Assembly: GCF_009827575.1 (NCBI RefSeq)
Contig: NZ_WTYR01000001.1
Coordinates: 992,001-1,056,000 of the forward strand
DNA: 64,000 bases
Reading direction: 5' to 3'
DNA from: Alteriqipengyuania halimionae
GTDB taxonomy: Bacteria; Pseudomonadota; Alphaproteobacteria; Sphingomonadales; Sphingomonadaceae
Shown: positions 9,751-19,443 of the stretch, in pieces
Numbering within the stretch: position 1 is the stretch's first letter
Layout of the letters: each line of letters starts with the position of its first letter
Program-made: the position numbers and the translations under genes
The notes under the pieces: model-generated
Database searches by the model: none
Told to the model about the DNA's origin: nothing
The model's input: only the letters and a program-made list of their open reading frames with translations

Positions 9751-10056
9751 CTGAGAAATCCCCTTCGTTGAGAAAACCGGGGCGGCGGAGGGATGCCGCC
9801 CGGCCAAATTCGTTGTGCCTCCTGCCGCTCCATCGGCTTTCTGGCAATATGAACCTTCTACCAAAAAGCCGCTGAACGGTGTTTGAATACCCTACGCATG
9901 GCCGGTTCAGCGCGTTCCGGCGAGCAATGTGGATAAATCGCGCGAATCTGCGCTCCGCGGAGGGGGTTTGCTGGCGAATTTCGAGCGGATTTGATAAGGT
10001 CTACCCCATTGGAAGGCCCCTCGCGGCTAAGCAGAAACAATACGAACGGACGCCCC
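9751..10056. other. Intergenic region between the TPR-protein gene and gyrA
   Basis: About 300 bp separate two divergent genes and should hold both promoters. On the plus strand a weak -35/-10 candidate is TTGCTG (9968-9973) with TTGATA (9991-9996) at 17-bp spacing, which would give a short gyrA leader. The evidence is only moderate. No RNA gene, repeat or small coding frame with a ribosome-binding site is seen. Confidence 0.35.
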
Positions 10057-12894
10057 TTGGCAGACGATACCGAAATTCTCGATTCCCCCTCCTCGCCCGA
10101 GGCTTTTCCCCGCATCGACATCGTCGATGAAATGAAGACCAGCTATCTCGATTACGCGATGAGCGTGATCGTGAGCCGCGCCCTCCCCGATGTGCGCGAC
10201 GGACTGAAGCCGGTTCACCGCCGGATCCTGTTCGCCAGTCAGGAAGGCGGCTTCGTCGCCGGACGACCCTATCGCAAGAGCGCCAAGATCGTCGGCGACG
10301 TAATGGGTAACTACCACCCCCACGGCGACTCTGCGATCTACGACGCGCTTGCGCGCATGACGCAAGACTGGTCCCTGCGCGTCCCGTTGATCGACGGTCA
10401 GGGCAATTTCGGCTCGATGGATCCCGATCCGCCGGCCTCGATGCGTTACACCGAAGCACGCCTTGCCCGCGTGGCCAATTCGCTGCTCGACGATCTCGAC
10501 AAGGACACAGTCGATTTCGCCGACAACTATGACGGCTCCCGGCGGGAGCCGACCGTGCTGCCGGCACGCTTTCCGAACCTTCTGGTCAATGGGGCGGGCG
10601 GCATCGCGGTCGGCATGGCGACCAACATTCCTCCGCACAATCTGGGCGAAGTGATCGACGGCTGCCTGGCATATATCGAAAATCCTTCAATCAGTTCGGA
10701 AGAATTGTTCGAGATTATTCCAGGTCCGGACTTCCCCACCGCTCCCCTGATTCTCGGCAAATCGGGCGCCCGCTCGGCTTACACGACCGGGCGCGGTTCG
10801 GTGCTGATGCGCGCGCGTCACGAAATCGAGACGAAGCAAGGCGATCGCCAGTCGATCGTCCTCACATCGATGCCGTACCAGGTCGGCAAGTCGGGCCTCG
10901 TCGAAAAGATCGCCGAAGCCGCGAAGGACAAGCGGATCGAAGGCGTTGCCGACATTCGCGACGAAAGTTCGCGTGAGGGCGTTCGTGTCGTGGTCGACCT
11001 CAAGCGCGATGCGTCGCCCGAAGTCGTGCTGAACCAGATCTGGCGCTATACACCAGCTCAATCGAGCTTCCCGGCCAACATGCTCGCAATCCGCGGCGGG
11101 CGCCCCGAAGTGCTTTCGCTGCGCGACATTATTTCATCGTTCATCGCGTTCCGCGAACAGGTCATCACGCGGCGCACAAAATACGAGCTCAACAAGGCGC
11201 GCGATCGGGCGCACATCTTGCTTGGCCTCGTTGTCGCCGTGTCGAATCTCGACGAAGTGGTGGCCATCATCCGCGGAGCACCGAACCCGCAGGTCGCTCG
11301 CGAAAAGCTGCGCGCCAAGGAATGGCCGATCGGTGATATCGCCCAGTATATCCGCTTGGTCGAAGCGATCGAGCCCGATGCCGAACAGGAGGGCGGCACA
11401 TATCGCCTTTCCGAACGCCAGGTGAAGGCCATCCTCGATCTGCGCCTCCATCGCCTGACGGCGCTCGGACGTGACGAGATCGGCGATGAACTCAAGGAAC
11501 TCTCGATCGCGATCGAGGAATATCTCTCGATCCTCGCCGACCGAGCGAAACTCTACGGGGTGATGCGTGAGGAACTCGAGGAAATCCGCGAGGCTTACGC
11601 CACGCCGCGCATCACCGAGATCGCGCCGGCCTGGGACGGGCTCGAGGATGAAGACCTCATCGAGCAGGAAGACATGGTCGTCACCGTCACGCATGGCGGC
11701 TACATCAAGCGCACTCCCCTCGCCACGTTCCGCGCGCAGGCTCGCGGCGGCAAGGGGCGCAGCGGTATGGCGACGAAGGACGAGGATGCCGTCGTCGAAT
11801 TGTTCGTAACTTCGACCCACAACCCGGTGCTTTTCTTCACCAATACTGGACGCGTCTATCGCCTGAAGGTGTGGAAATTGCCCGAGGGCGGTCCGCAGAC
11901 CCGCGGTCGTCCGATGGTCAATCTGCTGCCGCTGGGCGATGGCGAACTCGTCACCAACGTTCTGCCCCTGCCCGAAAACGAGGAAGAATGGTCCTCGCTC
12001 GGAATCGTGTTCGCTACCGAACAGGGCATGGTTCGCCGCAACTCGATGGACGCGTTCACCAACGTGCCCTCGAACGGCAAATACGCGATGGGGTTCGTCG
12101 AAGGCAGCAACGACCGATTGATCGGCGTCCGCCTGGTGGGCGAAACGCAGGAAGTTTTCCTCGCCAACGATACGGGCAAAGCGATCCGCTTCGCTGCGAC
12201 CGATGCGCGCGAAACGAAGAGCCGGACCGGCATCGGCGTGCGTGGTATGACCTTGAAAGATGGTGCCAAGCTCGTTTCGATGGCCGTGCTCGATGCCAGC
12301 GAACGCGACACCGAGGTCCGCGAAGCCTATCTGCGGGCGGCATCGTGGAAGAACAACGATGTCGAACCCACGCTGCCGCCTGAAAAAGTGGCGGAAATGG
12401 CAGAAAGCGAGGAGTTCATCCTCACCATCACCGCAAACGGCTATGGTAAGATCTCGTCCTCCTACGAATACCGCACGATCGGTCGTGGCGGCATGGGACT
12501 GACCAATATCGGTGCCCCCGACAGCAATCCCGATCGGAATGGTCCGGTGGTGGCGAGTTTCCCCGTCCGCCACGGCATGCAACTCATGCTGGTGACCGAC
12601 CAGGCCAAGCTGATCCGCCTGCCGATCGAGTTCCGCCATGAAATGGAGAACGGGTTCGAGAACCATCAAGGTTATTCGATCTCGGGACGTGCTTCGTCCG
12701 GGGTCCGGATCTTTAATGTTGGAAAGGACGAGAGGATCGTCGGTGCAGCCCGGATCGACGAAGACGAGTCGCCTGAAAACGAGGCCGAGGAAGCGATCGC
12801 CGAAGACATGGTGGGGCGGACCTCCGAAGAGACGACGCCGCACACGACCGCGCATTCGGACGACAATATCGAAGGCGAACCCGGCGCAAGCTAG
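10057..12894 (+). CDS. gyrA: DNA gyrase subunit A
   Basis: The protein of about 945 residues is the cleavage/rejoining subunit of gyrase. The N-terminal breakage domain carries the active-site tyrosine Y131 in MRYTEARL. The quinolone-determining loop [16 protein letters not shown] has wild-type S92 and D96 (equivalent to E. coli S83 and D87). The C-terminal beta-pinwheel contains the GyrA-box sequence [10 protein letters not shown], which separates GyrA from ParC. A second acidic tail follows. The start is probably the TTG at 10057, with GGA at 10048-10050. An upstream TTG at 9991 overlaps the putative -10 region. The start is therefore the least certain part. The gene encoding GyrB is not in the window; the type-II B subunit at 52 kb is ParE. 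Confidence 0.95.
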   Translation: MADDTEILDSPSSPEAFPRIDIVDEMKTSYLDYAMSVIVSRALPDVRDGLKPVHRRILFASQEGGFVAGRPYRKSAKIVGDVMGNYHPHGDSAIYDALARMTQDWSLRVPLIDGQGNFGSMDPDPPASMRYTEARLARVANSLLDDLDKDTVDFADNYDGSRREPTVLPARFPNLLVNGAGGIAVGMATNIPPHNLGEVIDGCLAYIENPSISSEELFEIIPGPDFPTAPLILGKSGARSAYTTGRGSVLMRARHEIETKQGDRQSIVLTSMPYQVGKSGLVEKIAEAAKDKRIEGVADIRDESSREGVRVVVDLKRDASPEVVLNQIWRYTPAQSSFPANMLAIRGGRPEVLSLRDIISSFIAFREQVITRRTKYELNKARDRAHILLGLVVAVSNLDEVVAIIRGAPNPQVAREKLRAKEWPIGDIAQYIRLVEAIEPDAEQEGGTYRLSERQVKAILDLRLHRLTALGRDEIGDELKELSIAIEEYLSILADRAKLYGVMREELEEIREAYATPRITEIAPAWDGLEDEDLIEQEDMVVTVTHGGYIKRTPLATFRAQARGGKGRSGMATKDEDAVVELFVTSTHNPVLFFTNTGRVYRLKVWKLPEGGPQTRGRPMVNLLPLGDGELVTNVLPLPENEEEWSSLGIVFATEQGMVRRNSMDAFTNVPSNGKYAMGFVEGSNDRLIGVRLVGETQEVFLANDTGKAIRFAATDARETKSRTGIGVRGMTLKDGAKLVSMAVLDASERDTEVREAYLRAASWKNNDVEPTLPPEKVAEMAESEEFILTITANGYGKISSSYEYRTIGRGGMGLTNIGAPDSNPDRNGPVVASFPVRHGMQLMLVTDQAKLIRLPIEFRHEMENGFENHQGYSISGRASSGVRIFNVGKDERIVGAARIDEDESPENEAEEAIAEDMVGRTSEETTPHTTAHSDDNIEGEPGAS

Positions 12895-12927
12895 TGCGAT
12901 CGGCGGGCGGCAAACGAACGTAGCGGG

Positions 12928-13599
12928 TTAGACCGCTGCCGGATTGTGTCGCTCGCCGCGCAGCCGCTGGATCACCCCGGTGACGATCAGGAACTGACCG
13001 GTGTAATAAAGCGGCCAGATGAGCCAATCGGTGATCGCGGGATCGATCCGGCCGGCTTCCTTGGCGAAGATCAGCAGGTCGGACGCGACGAACAGCACCG
13101 CGCCAAGCCCCACCTGATAGCGCGAGAAGCGGCTGACCCAAGCAGTGGCAGCCATCAGCCCGAGGATCAGCGCATAGATCGTTGCGAGAAGCCAGCCATC
13201 CTGCGGCGCGGTAATCATCGCGGTGACGATCGGCGTACCCAGCAGCAATCCAAAGGCGGCCATCTTCTGGCTCGGTTGGACGATCTCCCGCGCATTGTGG
13301 CGATAAAGCAGGATCGCAACGAGATGCCCGAGGGCGAAAAACAGCGCGCCCAATTCGATGGCGAACTCAATTCCCACATCGCCCAGCGCGCCGAGTGCCA
13401 TCACGGCGGCGATCAGCACGGTGTCGCGCCCCCTGCCCCGATCCCACGCATAGATCGCGAGCGTACCGACGCATGCGCCCTTCCATGCGGTGAGCCATAG
13501 ACCAGGGACGCGTCCGTCGCTCGCGAAGAAAAAGGAGACCGACAGTGCGAGGCTCAGCAGCAGGAACGGCCTGCGATCGATAAGGGCTTGGCGGACCAT
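12928..13599 (-). CDS. YhhN/TMEM86-family membrane protein (putative lysoplasmalogenase)
   Basis: The 223-residue protein consists almost entirely of hydrophobic helices, about seven or eight. It has family-typical acidic residues within membrane segments: [12 protein letters not shown] near residue 75 and [15 protein letters not shown] near residue 165, followed by [11 protein letters not shown]. YhhN homologues include vinyl-ether lipid hydrolases (lysoplasmalogenases), but the activity in this organism is inferred only. It is convergent with gyrA, with 33 bp between the stop codons, and divergent from trmFO. Confidence 0.85.
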   Translation of the reverse strand: MVRQALIDRRPFLLLSLALSVSFFFASDGRVPGLWLTAWKGACVGTLAIYAWDRGRGRDTVLIAAVMALGALGDVGIEFAIELGALFFALGHLVAILLYRHNAREIVQPSQKMAAFGLLLGTPIVTAMITAPQDGWLLATIYALILGLMAATAWVSRFSRYQVGLGAVLFVASDLLIFAKEAGRIDPAITDWLIWPLYYTGQFLIVTGVIQRLRGERHNPAAV

Positions 13600-13664
13600 G
13601 GATACTCCTTCGCCGACCGCTTAGCGCTGGACGCGCGCGCCATGCAAACCTAACTGCGCGTTCC

Positions 13665-15035
13665 ATGGCACATGATATCCACATCATCGGCGGCGGCCTC
13701 GCCGGAAGCGAAGCGGCGTGGCAATTGGCCCAGCGCGGCTACAACGTTCGCCTGTCGGAAATGCGCGGCAGCGGAGAGACCACGCCTGCCCACCAGACCG
13801 ACGGCCTGGCCGAACTTGTCTGCTCGAACAGTTTCCGCTCCGACGACGACGAGAAGAACGCGGTAGGCCTGCTGCATCACGAAATGCGGCGGCTCGACAG
13901 CATCGTCATGCGGGCGGGCGAGAAGGCGCGCGTTCCCGCAGGTAGCGCGATGGCGGTGGATCGCGACATCTTCTCGGCCGAGGTCGAGCGGATGCTGCTC
14001 GAGCATCCGAACATCACTGTCGTGCGCGAACGGATCGATACCTTGCCGGACGAAGGGCTCACCATCGTTGCGACCGGCCCACTGACTGCGCAGTCGCTGG
14101 CCGAGAGCATCGTTTCTGCGACCGGCAGCGATCGCCTCGCCTTCTTCGACGCCATCGCGCCGATCGTCCATCGCGACAGCATCGACATGGCGAAATGCTG
14201 GATCCAGAGCCGCTGGAACAAGCGCACCGAAGCTTCGAACGAAGAAGGCGACTACATCAACTGCCCGATGACGAAGGAGCAGTACGAGGCGTTCCACCAA
14301 GGACTGATCGACGGCGAGAAGACCGAATTCCGCGAGTGGGAGAAGGACACCCCCTATTTCGAAGGCTGCATGCCGATCGAAGTGATGGCGTCACGCGGGG
14401 TGGAGACCCTTCGTTACGGCCCGATGAAGGGCGTCGGTCTCGATAATCCCTACGATACGAGCGAGGAGCACCCACAAGGCCGCTGGCCCTATGCGGTCGT
14501 CCAGCTGCGTCAGGACAACCGGCTCGGCACGCTGTGGAACATGGTCGGATTCCAGACCAAGCTCAAATACGGCGCACAGATCGAGCTCTTCCGCACCATC
14601 CCCGGGCTCGAGAATGCCGAATTTGCAAGGCTCGGTGGCCTGCATCGCAACACTTTTCTCAATTCGCCCGACGTACTCGACCGCCAGCTGCGCCTGAAAG
14701 CCGCGCCGCATATCCGGTTCGCCGGGCAGGTGACCGGATGCGAAGGCTATGTCGAGAGTTCTGCCGTCGGCTTGATGGCAGGCCTGATGGTGGCTGCCGA
14801 GCTGGCCGGGCGGAACTGGACTTCGCCCCCTCGCGAAACCGCGATGGGCGCCCTGCTCTCCCACATTACCGGCGATGCCGAGGCGGCGACCTTCCAACCG
14901 ATGAACGTCAATTTCGGCCTATTCCCGCCCTTCGAGGAGCGGGTGCCGAAGAAAGTCCGCAAGGAAGCCTATACCTCGCGCGCCAAGGAGAGCTTCGGCG
15001 CGTGGCTGGCCGAAATGGAAGGTGTGCCCGCCTAA
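13665..15035 (+). CDS. trmFO: Folate/FAD-dependent tRNA (uracil-54-C5)-methyltransferase
   Basis: The 456-residue protein methylates U54 in the tRNA T-loop using methylenetetrahydrofolate and FADH2. The N-terminus has the FAD-binding motif [17 protein letters not shown]. Other family motifs are [26 protein letters not shown], the cysteine-bearing YINCPM region near residue 200 and [11 protein letters not shown] near the C-terminus. Length is normal. TrmFO replaces SAM-dependent TrmA in most alphaproteobacteria and Gram-positives. The gene stands alone on the plus strand and nearly abuts the convergent EF-hand gene. Confidence 0.97.
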   Translation: MAHDIHIIGGGLAGSEAAWQLAQRGYNVRLSEMRGSGETTPAHQTDGLAELVCSNSFRSDDDEKNAVGLLHHEMRRLDSIVMRAGEKARVPAGSAMAVDRDIFSAEVERMLLEHPNITVVRERIDTLPDEGLTIVATGPLTAQSLAESIVSATGSDRLAFFDAIAPIVHRDSIDMAKCWIQSRWNKRTEASNEEGDYINCPMTKEQYEAFHQGLIDGEKTEFREWEKDTPYFEGCMPIEVMASRGVETLRYGPMKGVGLDNPYDTSEEHPQGRWPYAVVQLRQDNRLGTLWNMVGFQTKLKYGAQIELFRTIPGLENAEFARLGGLHRNTFLNSPDVLDRQLRLKAAPHIRFAGQVTGCEGYVESSAVGLMAGLMVAAELAGRNWTSPPRETAMGALLSHITGDAEAATFQPMNVNFGLFPPFEERVPKKVRKEAYTSRAKESFGAWLAEMEGVPA

Positions 15036-15036
15036 C

Positions 15037-15492
15037 CTAACAGCGACAGGCCGGTTTCGGCTTGCGCTTCGGAGCAGTGGTGCGGAATTCGGACGGCGTC
15101 AGTTCATTGTCGCCATCGGAATCGGCGCCTTCGAACTTGTCGACCGTCGCCACTGCCCACTCCTCGAAGGTCAGCAGATTGTTGCCGTCCTTGTCGAGCT
15201 TGCGGAAAGCGGCCGTGCGGGTCGAGAGCATTTCGCGGCGGGTGATCTTGAGATCGCGATTGCGGTCATAGCGAAAAAATCGGCGCTGCTCGCGCGTGAG
15301 TTCGGTCGCTTCGGGCAGGTCGGGACCGCGTTGATCCCCGGGATCGACGCTTGGGAGCGTATCGGGCACCGCACTTTCCGCAACAGGTGGTGGTGGGGCC
15401 GCCTCCTCGACCTGCGCCCTGCCCTGCCACCAGAACAGGCCAGTGCCTGCGAGAACGAGTGCTATGAATGCTCCGCTTACCAGTCCCTTCAT
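15037..15492 (-). CDS. Membrane-anchored or secreted EF-hand calcium-binding protein
   Basis: The 151-residue protein starts with a single hydrophobic segment (residues 4-21), which is a signal peptide or anchor, followed by a Pro/Ala-rich linker. Three EF-hand-type loops are visible: DRNRDLKITRRE near residue 75, DKDGNNLLTFEE near residue 100 and DSDGDNELTPSE near residue 123. Positions 1, 3, 5 and 12 of the loops are acidic or Asn, as needed for calcium. The tail is lysine-rich with two cysteines. The target and role are unknown. The stop lies 1 bp beyond that of trmFO. Confidence 0.85.
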   Translation of the reverse strand: MKGLVSGAFIALVLAGTGLFWWQGRAQVEEAAPPPPVAESAVPDTLPSVDPGDQRGPDLPEATELTREQRRFFRYDRNRDLKITRREMLSTRTAAFRKLDKDGNNLLTFEEWAVATVDKFEGADSDGDNELTPSEFRTTAPKRKPKPACRC

Positions 15493-15521
15493 CGTCGCCC
15501 CCTATCGCGATGGTGACCACT

Positions 15522-16175
15522 CTAGCGCCCCAGCAGGCCCCGGCGCAATGCGATGAATAGATCGGTCGGTCGCGATAGGGGCGCGCGATCGCTGGCAAGG
15601 GCTTTCGCGGCCAGCGCATCGAGCACGGCCAGCGGCCTTAGCGTCTTCCCGCGAAGCTGCGTCTTGGGCAGGGCCCCCGCCAGATCGAGCGCGATTGTGC
15701 GATCGCCTTCGCCGAGCCAGTGCCATGCGGCTTCGACGAGCGCATGGCGCTTGGCTGCGGGCGCAATGGCGCTTTCCTGCGCTCCGTCTCCCTTGAGTTT
15801 CGCCAGAGCCAGCCATCCCGTCGCCCTCCCCTGGGCATGGGCCAGGATCGGAGATTCGCCGAGCGGCCGCTCGGCAAGCAGCGCTTCCCATCCATCGACA
15901 ACGCCCTGAAGTTCTCTTGCAGCCTCGCCCCAGCTCGATAGTCGGGCAAGGAGCGGGTTTCCCTTGGGCCAATCGGAGACCGGTTCGGCAAAGCGATCGC
16001 GCCACCAGGCGAGGCGCATCTGGGCTATGATCGGCTCGTTCGCTCCGCTGACGAAGCGTGCGAATTGGGCCTCGAGCGCGAACAATGTGAAAATATCACG
16101 CTCGCTCGGCCCGGGCGCATAAGCAAGCGCCAGCAGGTAGATTTGGGGTATTTGGTCGGGGTCGGCGCCGCTCAT
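15522..16175 (-). CDS. Squalene/phytoene synthase-like protein (NDUFAF6-like)
   Basis: The protein of about 217 residues aligns by eye with the squalene/phytoene synthase superfamily in its first half (IYLLALAYAP, FALEAQFARFVSGANEPIIAQMRLAWWRDRF). The aspartate-rich DxxxD catalytic motifs of true prenyl synthases are not evident. It may instead be of the short NDUFAF6-like class found in alphaproteobacteria. The start is uncertain. The frame opens to 16226, but the extra 17 codons would cover a CtrA-type box (16184-16198) placed upstream of the divergent pilus genes, so I prefer the ATG at 16175. Confidence 0.7.
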   Translation of the reverse strand: MSGADPDQIPQIYLLALAYAPGPSERDIFTLFALEAQFARFVSGANEPIIAQMRLAWWRDRFAEPVSDWPKGNPLLARLSSWGEAARELQGVVDGWEALLAERPLGESPILAHAQGRATGWLALAKLKGDGAQESAIAPAAKRHALVEAAWHWLGEGDRTIALDLAGALPKTQLRGKTLRPLAVLDALAAKALASDRAPLSRPTDLFIALRRGLLGR

Positions 16176-16183
16176 CTTCCGCT

Positions 16184-16199
16184 TTAATACCTCATTAAC
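16184..16199 (+). promoter_or_regulatory. CtrA-type binding site upstream of the Tad-like cluster
   Basis: The site reads TTAA, seven bases, then TTAAC. This matches the CtrA consensus TTAA-N7-TTAA(C) known from Caulobacter and relatives. It is 67 bp upstream of the first pilus-assembly gene. CtrA often controls pilus and motility genes, so the position is meaningful. Binding is not shown by sequence alone. Confidence 0.6.
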
Positions 16200-16265
16200 C
16201 ATACTGCTTGGCGGGACGCTTACCAAACCACTCTAGATCACGGCTATGAATCACGTGGTGGGCCG

Positions 16266-18176
16266 ATGATACATATGATCTTCCAATTCGTGCGGCGCCT
16301 ATGGGGCAACCAGTCAGGCAATGTCTACGTCATCGGTGCAGCAGCGATATTTCCGATGCTCGCCATGGTTGGCGGCGCTGTTGATCTTAGCCGTGCTTCG
16401 ATGGCGAAATCGCAATTGCAGTCGGCCTGCGATGCGGGCGTCCTCGCCGGTCGCCGCGCCCTCGCCCGCACCGGTAGCTGGGGATCGGGCGAAAAAGGCA
16501 AGGCGCAGAAAATGTTCGGCGTCAACTACGAATCCGCCGATTTCAGTGCCAGCGATACGGTGTTCACGCCGACCAGAAACGCCGATGACGATGTTCTCGG
16601 CACGGCGACGACAAAAGTTCCCACGCTGATAATGCATATGTTCAACTACAAAAACTTCGAGTTGAGCGTGTCCTGCATGGCCGAACTGCAGATTTCGAAC
16701 ACGGATATCATGTTCGTCCTCGATACGACCGGCTCGATGGGGACCAGCAACAAGATCGGAGCGCTGCGACAGGCAGTTAAAGACTTCCACGAAACCCTCG
16801 CTAAGGCAACGTCGGATCCGGGTACCCGCGTACGTTATGGCTTCGTACCGTACTCGGTAAGCGTCAACGCGTCGCACCTGATTGCCAATGCAAAGATGCC
16901 AAGTAGCTATTTTGCGGATTCGGCGGTCTACCAATCGCGCGAAGCAGAATTCACTGAGCCCGTTTATGTGGCGACCGGCCCGGGAGAAACGACCTACGGT
17001 GCGGAAGAAACGTATAGGCGAGTCCTATACGATTACGATTGCGACAATTGGGCCTCGAACGGTGGTGCCAGTTCCACGTCCGGGAATCCTCCTGTCACCA
17101 CGACGTATGAACTGGTGAACTTCGACCGACGAGGAAGGTACCGCGGAAGGGACTACGGTTACTGCACGAGAAGGCCGGTCTACACCGAATACGAATATGA
17201 AACCCGCTACGCCTTCAAGCAATGGGTCTATCGACCGGTTACCATGAACGCCAGCGGCCTGAGCGGATTGGGACCGGTCAGCTATGCGAGAGATGTGATC
17301 GAGTACAGTCCCGGATCTGAAGTCTACTCGTGGGTCGACACTGCAGGCACCTACGATGTCCGCGAACTGGCGGCAATGAACGACGGTGTCAGGGGGGATA
17401 ACATTCCGATCGCAAGCAACGCGTGGGACGGCTGCGTTATCGAGCGCGAGACGGTTGCGGAACCGGACTGGAACCCCATTCCCGACGGTGCGCAGGATCT
17501 GGATGTCGTCAGCGCCCCGGACCCTGGCAAGCCAGGCAGCTACTGGGTTCCTCGTTGGAATAATATCTCATTCTATCGTAACTATGATAATCAGACGAGT
17601 ACATCCGACTTCACGCAGCCGGGCGGCAATTACTCCGCGTGCCCGGCGCCGATGCGATTGTTCGAATCCATTCCGATGACGAGCAGTTCAGTGCCGACCT
17701 GGATGAGCAACTATCTCAATAGCTTGTCACCCGACGGACAGACCTACCACGATATCGGAATGATCTGGGGCGTGCGACTCGGTAGCCCTCGCGGGATCTT
17801 CTCATCGGACGTGAACGACCTGCCAAACGTATCGACCACGCGCCACCTCATCTTCATGACCGATGGTGACATGGCTGTGAACCAGCAAACCCATTCAGCG
17901 TATGGGATCGAACAACTCGAACACCGTGTGGGCTATAGCGGTATCGGCACGAATGATCTATCAACCCGCCATTACAAGCGGTTCGAAGCCGCTTGCCGCC
18001 TCGCGAAAAACGAAGGCTATACGGTGTGGGTTATCGCGTTTGGTACATCGCTGACTCAACGCATGAAAGACTGTTCAAGCGGCGGACGTTGGTATTATGC
18101 CAGCAATGCGGCCGAACTTAGCGCGCAATATGCCGCCATTGCCTCTCAGATTGCGGATCTGAGGATCGGTTCGTGA
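16266..18176 (+). CDS. TadG-type pilus-assembly protein with von Willebrand A domain
   Basis: The 636-residue protein has the short cytoplasmic N-terminus and single membrane helix of the TadE/TadG (Flp pilus) family: GNQSGNVYVIGAAAIFPMLA then DLSRASMAKSQLQSACDAG. A vWA domain follows, with its metal-ion motif DTTGSMG starting at D153 and a later MTDGDM segment near residue 535. The middle (residues 220-500) is rich in Tyr, Arg and Gly and low in recognisable motifs. The product is probably an envelope pseudopilin-like or assembly factor. It starts a three-gene set in which each gene overlaps the next. No tadA, tadB, tadC or rcpA genes are in the window. Confidence 0.88.
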   Translation: MIHMIFQFVRRLWGNQSGNVYVIGAAAIFPMLAMVGGAVDLSRASMAKSQLQSACDAGVLAGRRALARTGSWGSGEKGKAQKMFGVNYESADFSASDTVFTPTRNADDDVLGTATTKVPTLIMHMFNYKNFELSVSCMAELQISNTDIMFVLDTTGSMGTSNKIGALRQAVKDFHETLAKATSDPGTRVRYGFVPYSVSVNASHLIANAKMPSSYFADSAVYQSREAEFTEPVYVATGPGETTYGAEETYRRVLYDYDCDNWASNGGASSTSGNPPVTTTYELVNFDRRGRYRGRDYGYCTRRPVYTEYEYETRYAFKQWVYRPVTMNASGLSGLGPVSYARDVIEYSPGSEVYSWVDTAGTYDVRELAAMNDGVRGDNIPIASNAWDGCVIERETVAEPDWNPIPDGAQDLDVVSAPDPGKPGSYWVPRWNNISFYRNYDNQTSTSDFTQPGGNYSACPAPMRLFESIPMTSSSVPTWMSNYLNSLSPDGQTYHDIGMIWGVRLGSPRGIFSSDVNDLPNVSTTRHLIFMTDGDMAVNQQTHSAYGIEQLEHRVGYSGIGTNDLSTRHYKRFEAACRLAKNEGYTVWVIAFGTSLTQRMKDCSSGGRWYYASNAAELSAQYAAIASQIADLRIGS

Positions 18177-18769
18177 TCGCGTTCTGCAGGAAACTTCGCC
18201 AGGATGAATCGGGCGCCACGATTGTCGAGTTCGCGGTCGTCGCACCGATCCTCTTTCTCGTCCTGTTCGGCGGGATGGAGCTCGCACATGTCGCCTACGT
18301 CAAAACCACGCTGCGCAATGCTCTGCAAGAGGCGTCTCGTGCATCGGGTCTCGAGGATGGCAGCACCAATGCCGCAGCGATCGACCAAAAGGTGGAAAAG
18401 AGCATCAAGCGTGTCGCCCCAGACGCCGATGTCAAGATCAAGCGGACGAGCTATCAGGATTTCTCGGACGTCAAAACGCCCGAAGACTTCACCGATTCCA
18501 ATTCGAACGGACGCTACGATTCAACCGAGTGCTTCGTCGATATCAACGGCAACAAGAAGTGGGACTCCGATCGTGGCAGGAAAAAGAGCCAAGGCGGGGC
18601 GGACGATGCCGTCCTCTATGAAGTCGAAGTGAAGTACGAGAAGATCTTTCCATTGTGGGCGCTTGTCGGGAGCAGCGAGAAGATTACCCAGCTCAACGCC
18701 GAAACCACGTTGCGCAACCAGCCCTATGGGACGCAGGTACCCAATGAGGGGGTCAACATATGTCCATGA
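18173..18769 (+). CDS. TadE-type pseudopilin-like protein with calcium-loop insert
   Basis: The 198-residue protein starts at a GTG that overlaps the preceding stop (GTGA). The N-terminus is a classic TadE motif: ESGATIVEFAVVAPILFLVLF, with a membrane helix and the conserved Glu. The C-terminal extracytoplasmic part contains two Asp/Asn-rich loops near residues 105-135 (DSNSNGRYDS and DINGNKKWDSD) that look like dockerin- or thrombospondin-type calcium-binding repeats. Such loops are not a standard TadE feature. It is translationally coupled with its neighbours, and its end overlaps the next start by 10 bp. Confidence 0.88.
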   Translation: MIAFCRKLRQDESGATIVEFAVVAPILFLVLFGGMELAHVAYVKTTLRNALQEASRASGLEDGSTNAAAIDQKVEKSIKRVAPDADVKIKRTSYQDFSDVKTPEDFTDSNSNGRYDSTECFVDINGNKKWDSDRGRKKSQGGADDAVLYEVEVKYEKIFPLWALVGSSEKITQLNAETTLRNQPYGTQVPNEGVNICP

Positions 18770-19437
18770 AAGACAAAATCGGCGAAAGGTTCGGTGGCCT
18801 GAGGCAGCGCCTGCGCAAAATCTGGCGCTGCGAAAGCGGACTCGCGCTTGTTGAGTTCGCCTATGTCTCGCCGTTCCTGATTACGCTCGGGCTTGGCGGT
18901 GCCGAATTGACAAACTACGCCCTCACCCAGCAGCGCGTGAGCCATCTCGCGACGTCGCTCGCGGACAATGCCTCGCGAGCCAAACAGTTCGTCACCACAG
19001 GCGACCCCCAATTCCGTGAACATGATGTCCATGAAGTGTTCGCGGGCATGGAATTGCAGGCCGGCACACTCGATTTCAAAAAGAACGGACGCGCGATTAT
19101 TTCCAGCCTCGAGGTGAACGCAGACAACGGGCAGTGGATACATTGGCAGCGATGCTACGGCGACAAGAGATCGTACAAGTCGGCCTATGGAAATGAAGGC
19201 AAAGGATCGAGCGGCACCGGCTTCAAGGGAATGGGCCCCGCCAGCAATCGCGTGACGGCAGACCGAGACTTCGCCATCATGTTCGTAGAAATTTTCTACG
19301 AATATGACCCCTTGCTTCTTGGCTGGGCTGTGGAGCCACAAACTCTCACCAAGACCGCCGCGATGTATGTTCGCGACGACCGTGACCTGAGCCAGATTTT
19401 CAACCCTTCGCCCAGGGCCACGGTCCTCAGCTGCTGA
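18760..19437 (+). CDS. TadE-family protein
   Basis: The 225-residue protein has a basic N-terminus and a TadE-type membrane helix with the conserved Glu: CESGLALVEFAYVSPFLITLG near residue 27, followed by GGAELTNYALTQQRVSHLA. The rest is predicted to be extracytoplasmic and has no catalytic motif. It is the last gene of the pilus-assembly trio and ends a few bases before the convergent pdhB stop. Confidence 0.85.
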   Translation: MSMKDKIGERFGGLRQRLRKIWRCESGLALVEFAYVSPFLITLGLGGAELTNYALTQQRVSHLATSLADNASRAKQFVTTGDPQFREHDVHEVFAGMELQAGTLDFKKNGRAIISSLEVNADNGQWIHWQRCYGDKRSYKSAYGNEGKGSSGTGFKGMGPASNRVTADRDFAIMFVEIFYEYDPLLLGWAVEPQTLTKTAAMYVRDDRDLSQIFNPSPRATVLSC

Positions 19438-19443
19438 TCCGCC

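Noticed and set aside
10321-10344. Possible fluoroquinolone-resistance change in gyrA
   Set aside because: The residues at the key positions are the susceptible type, S92 and D96.
11134-12855. A 573-codon frame antisense to gyrA
   Set aside because: It has low-complexity His/Arg-rich composition, no family motifs and no ribosome-binding site; gyrA on the other strand is certain.
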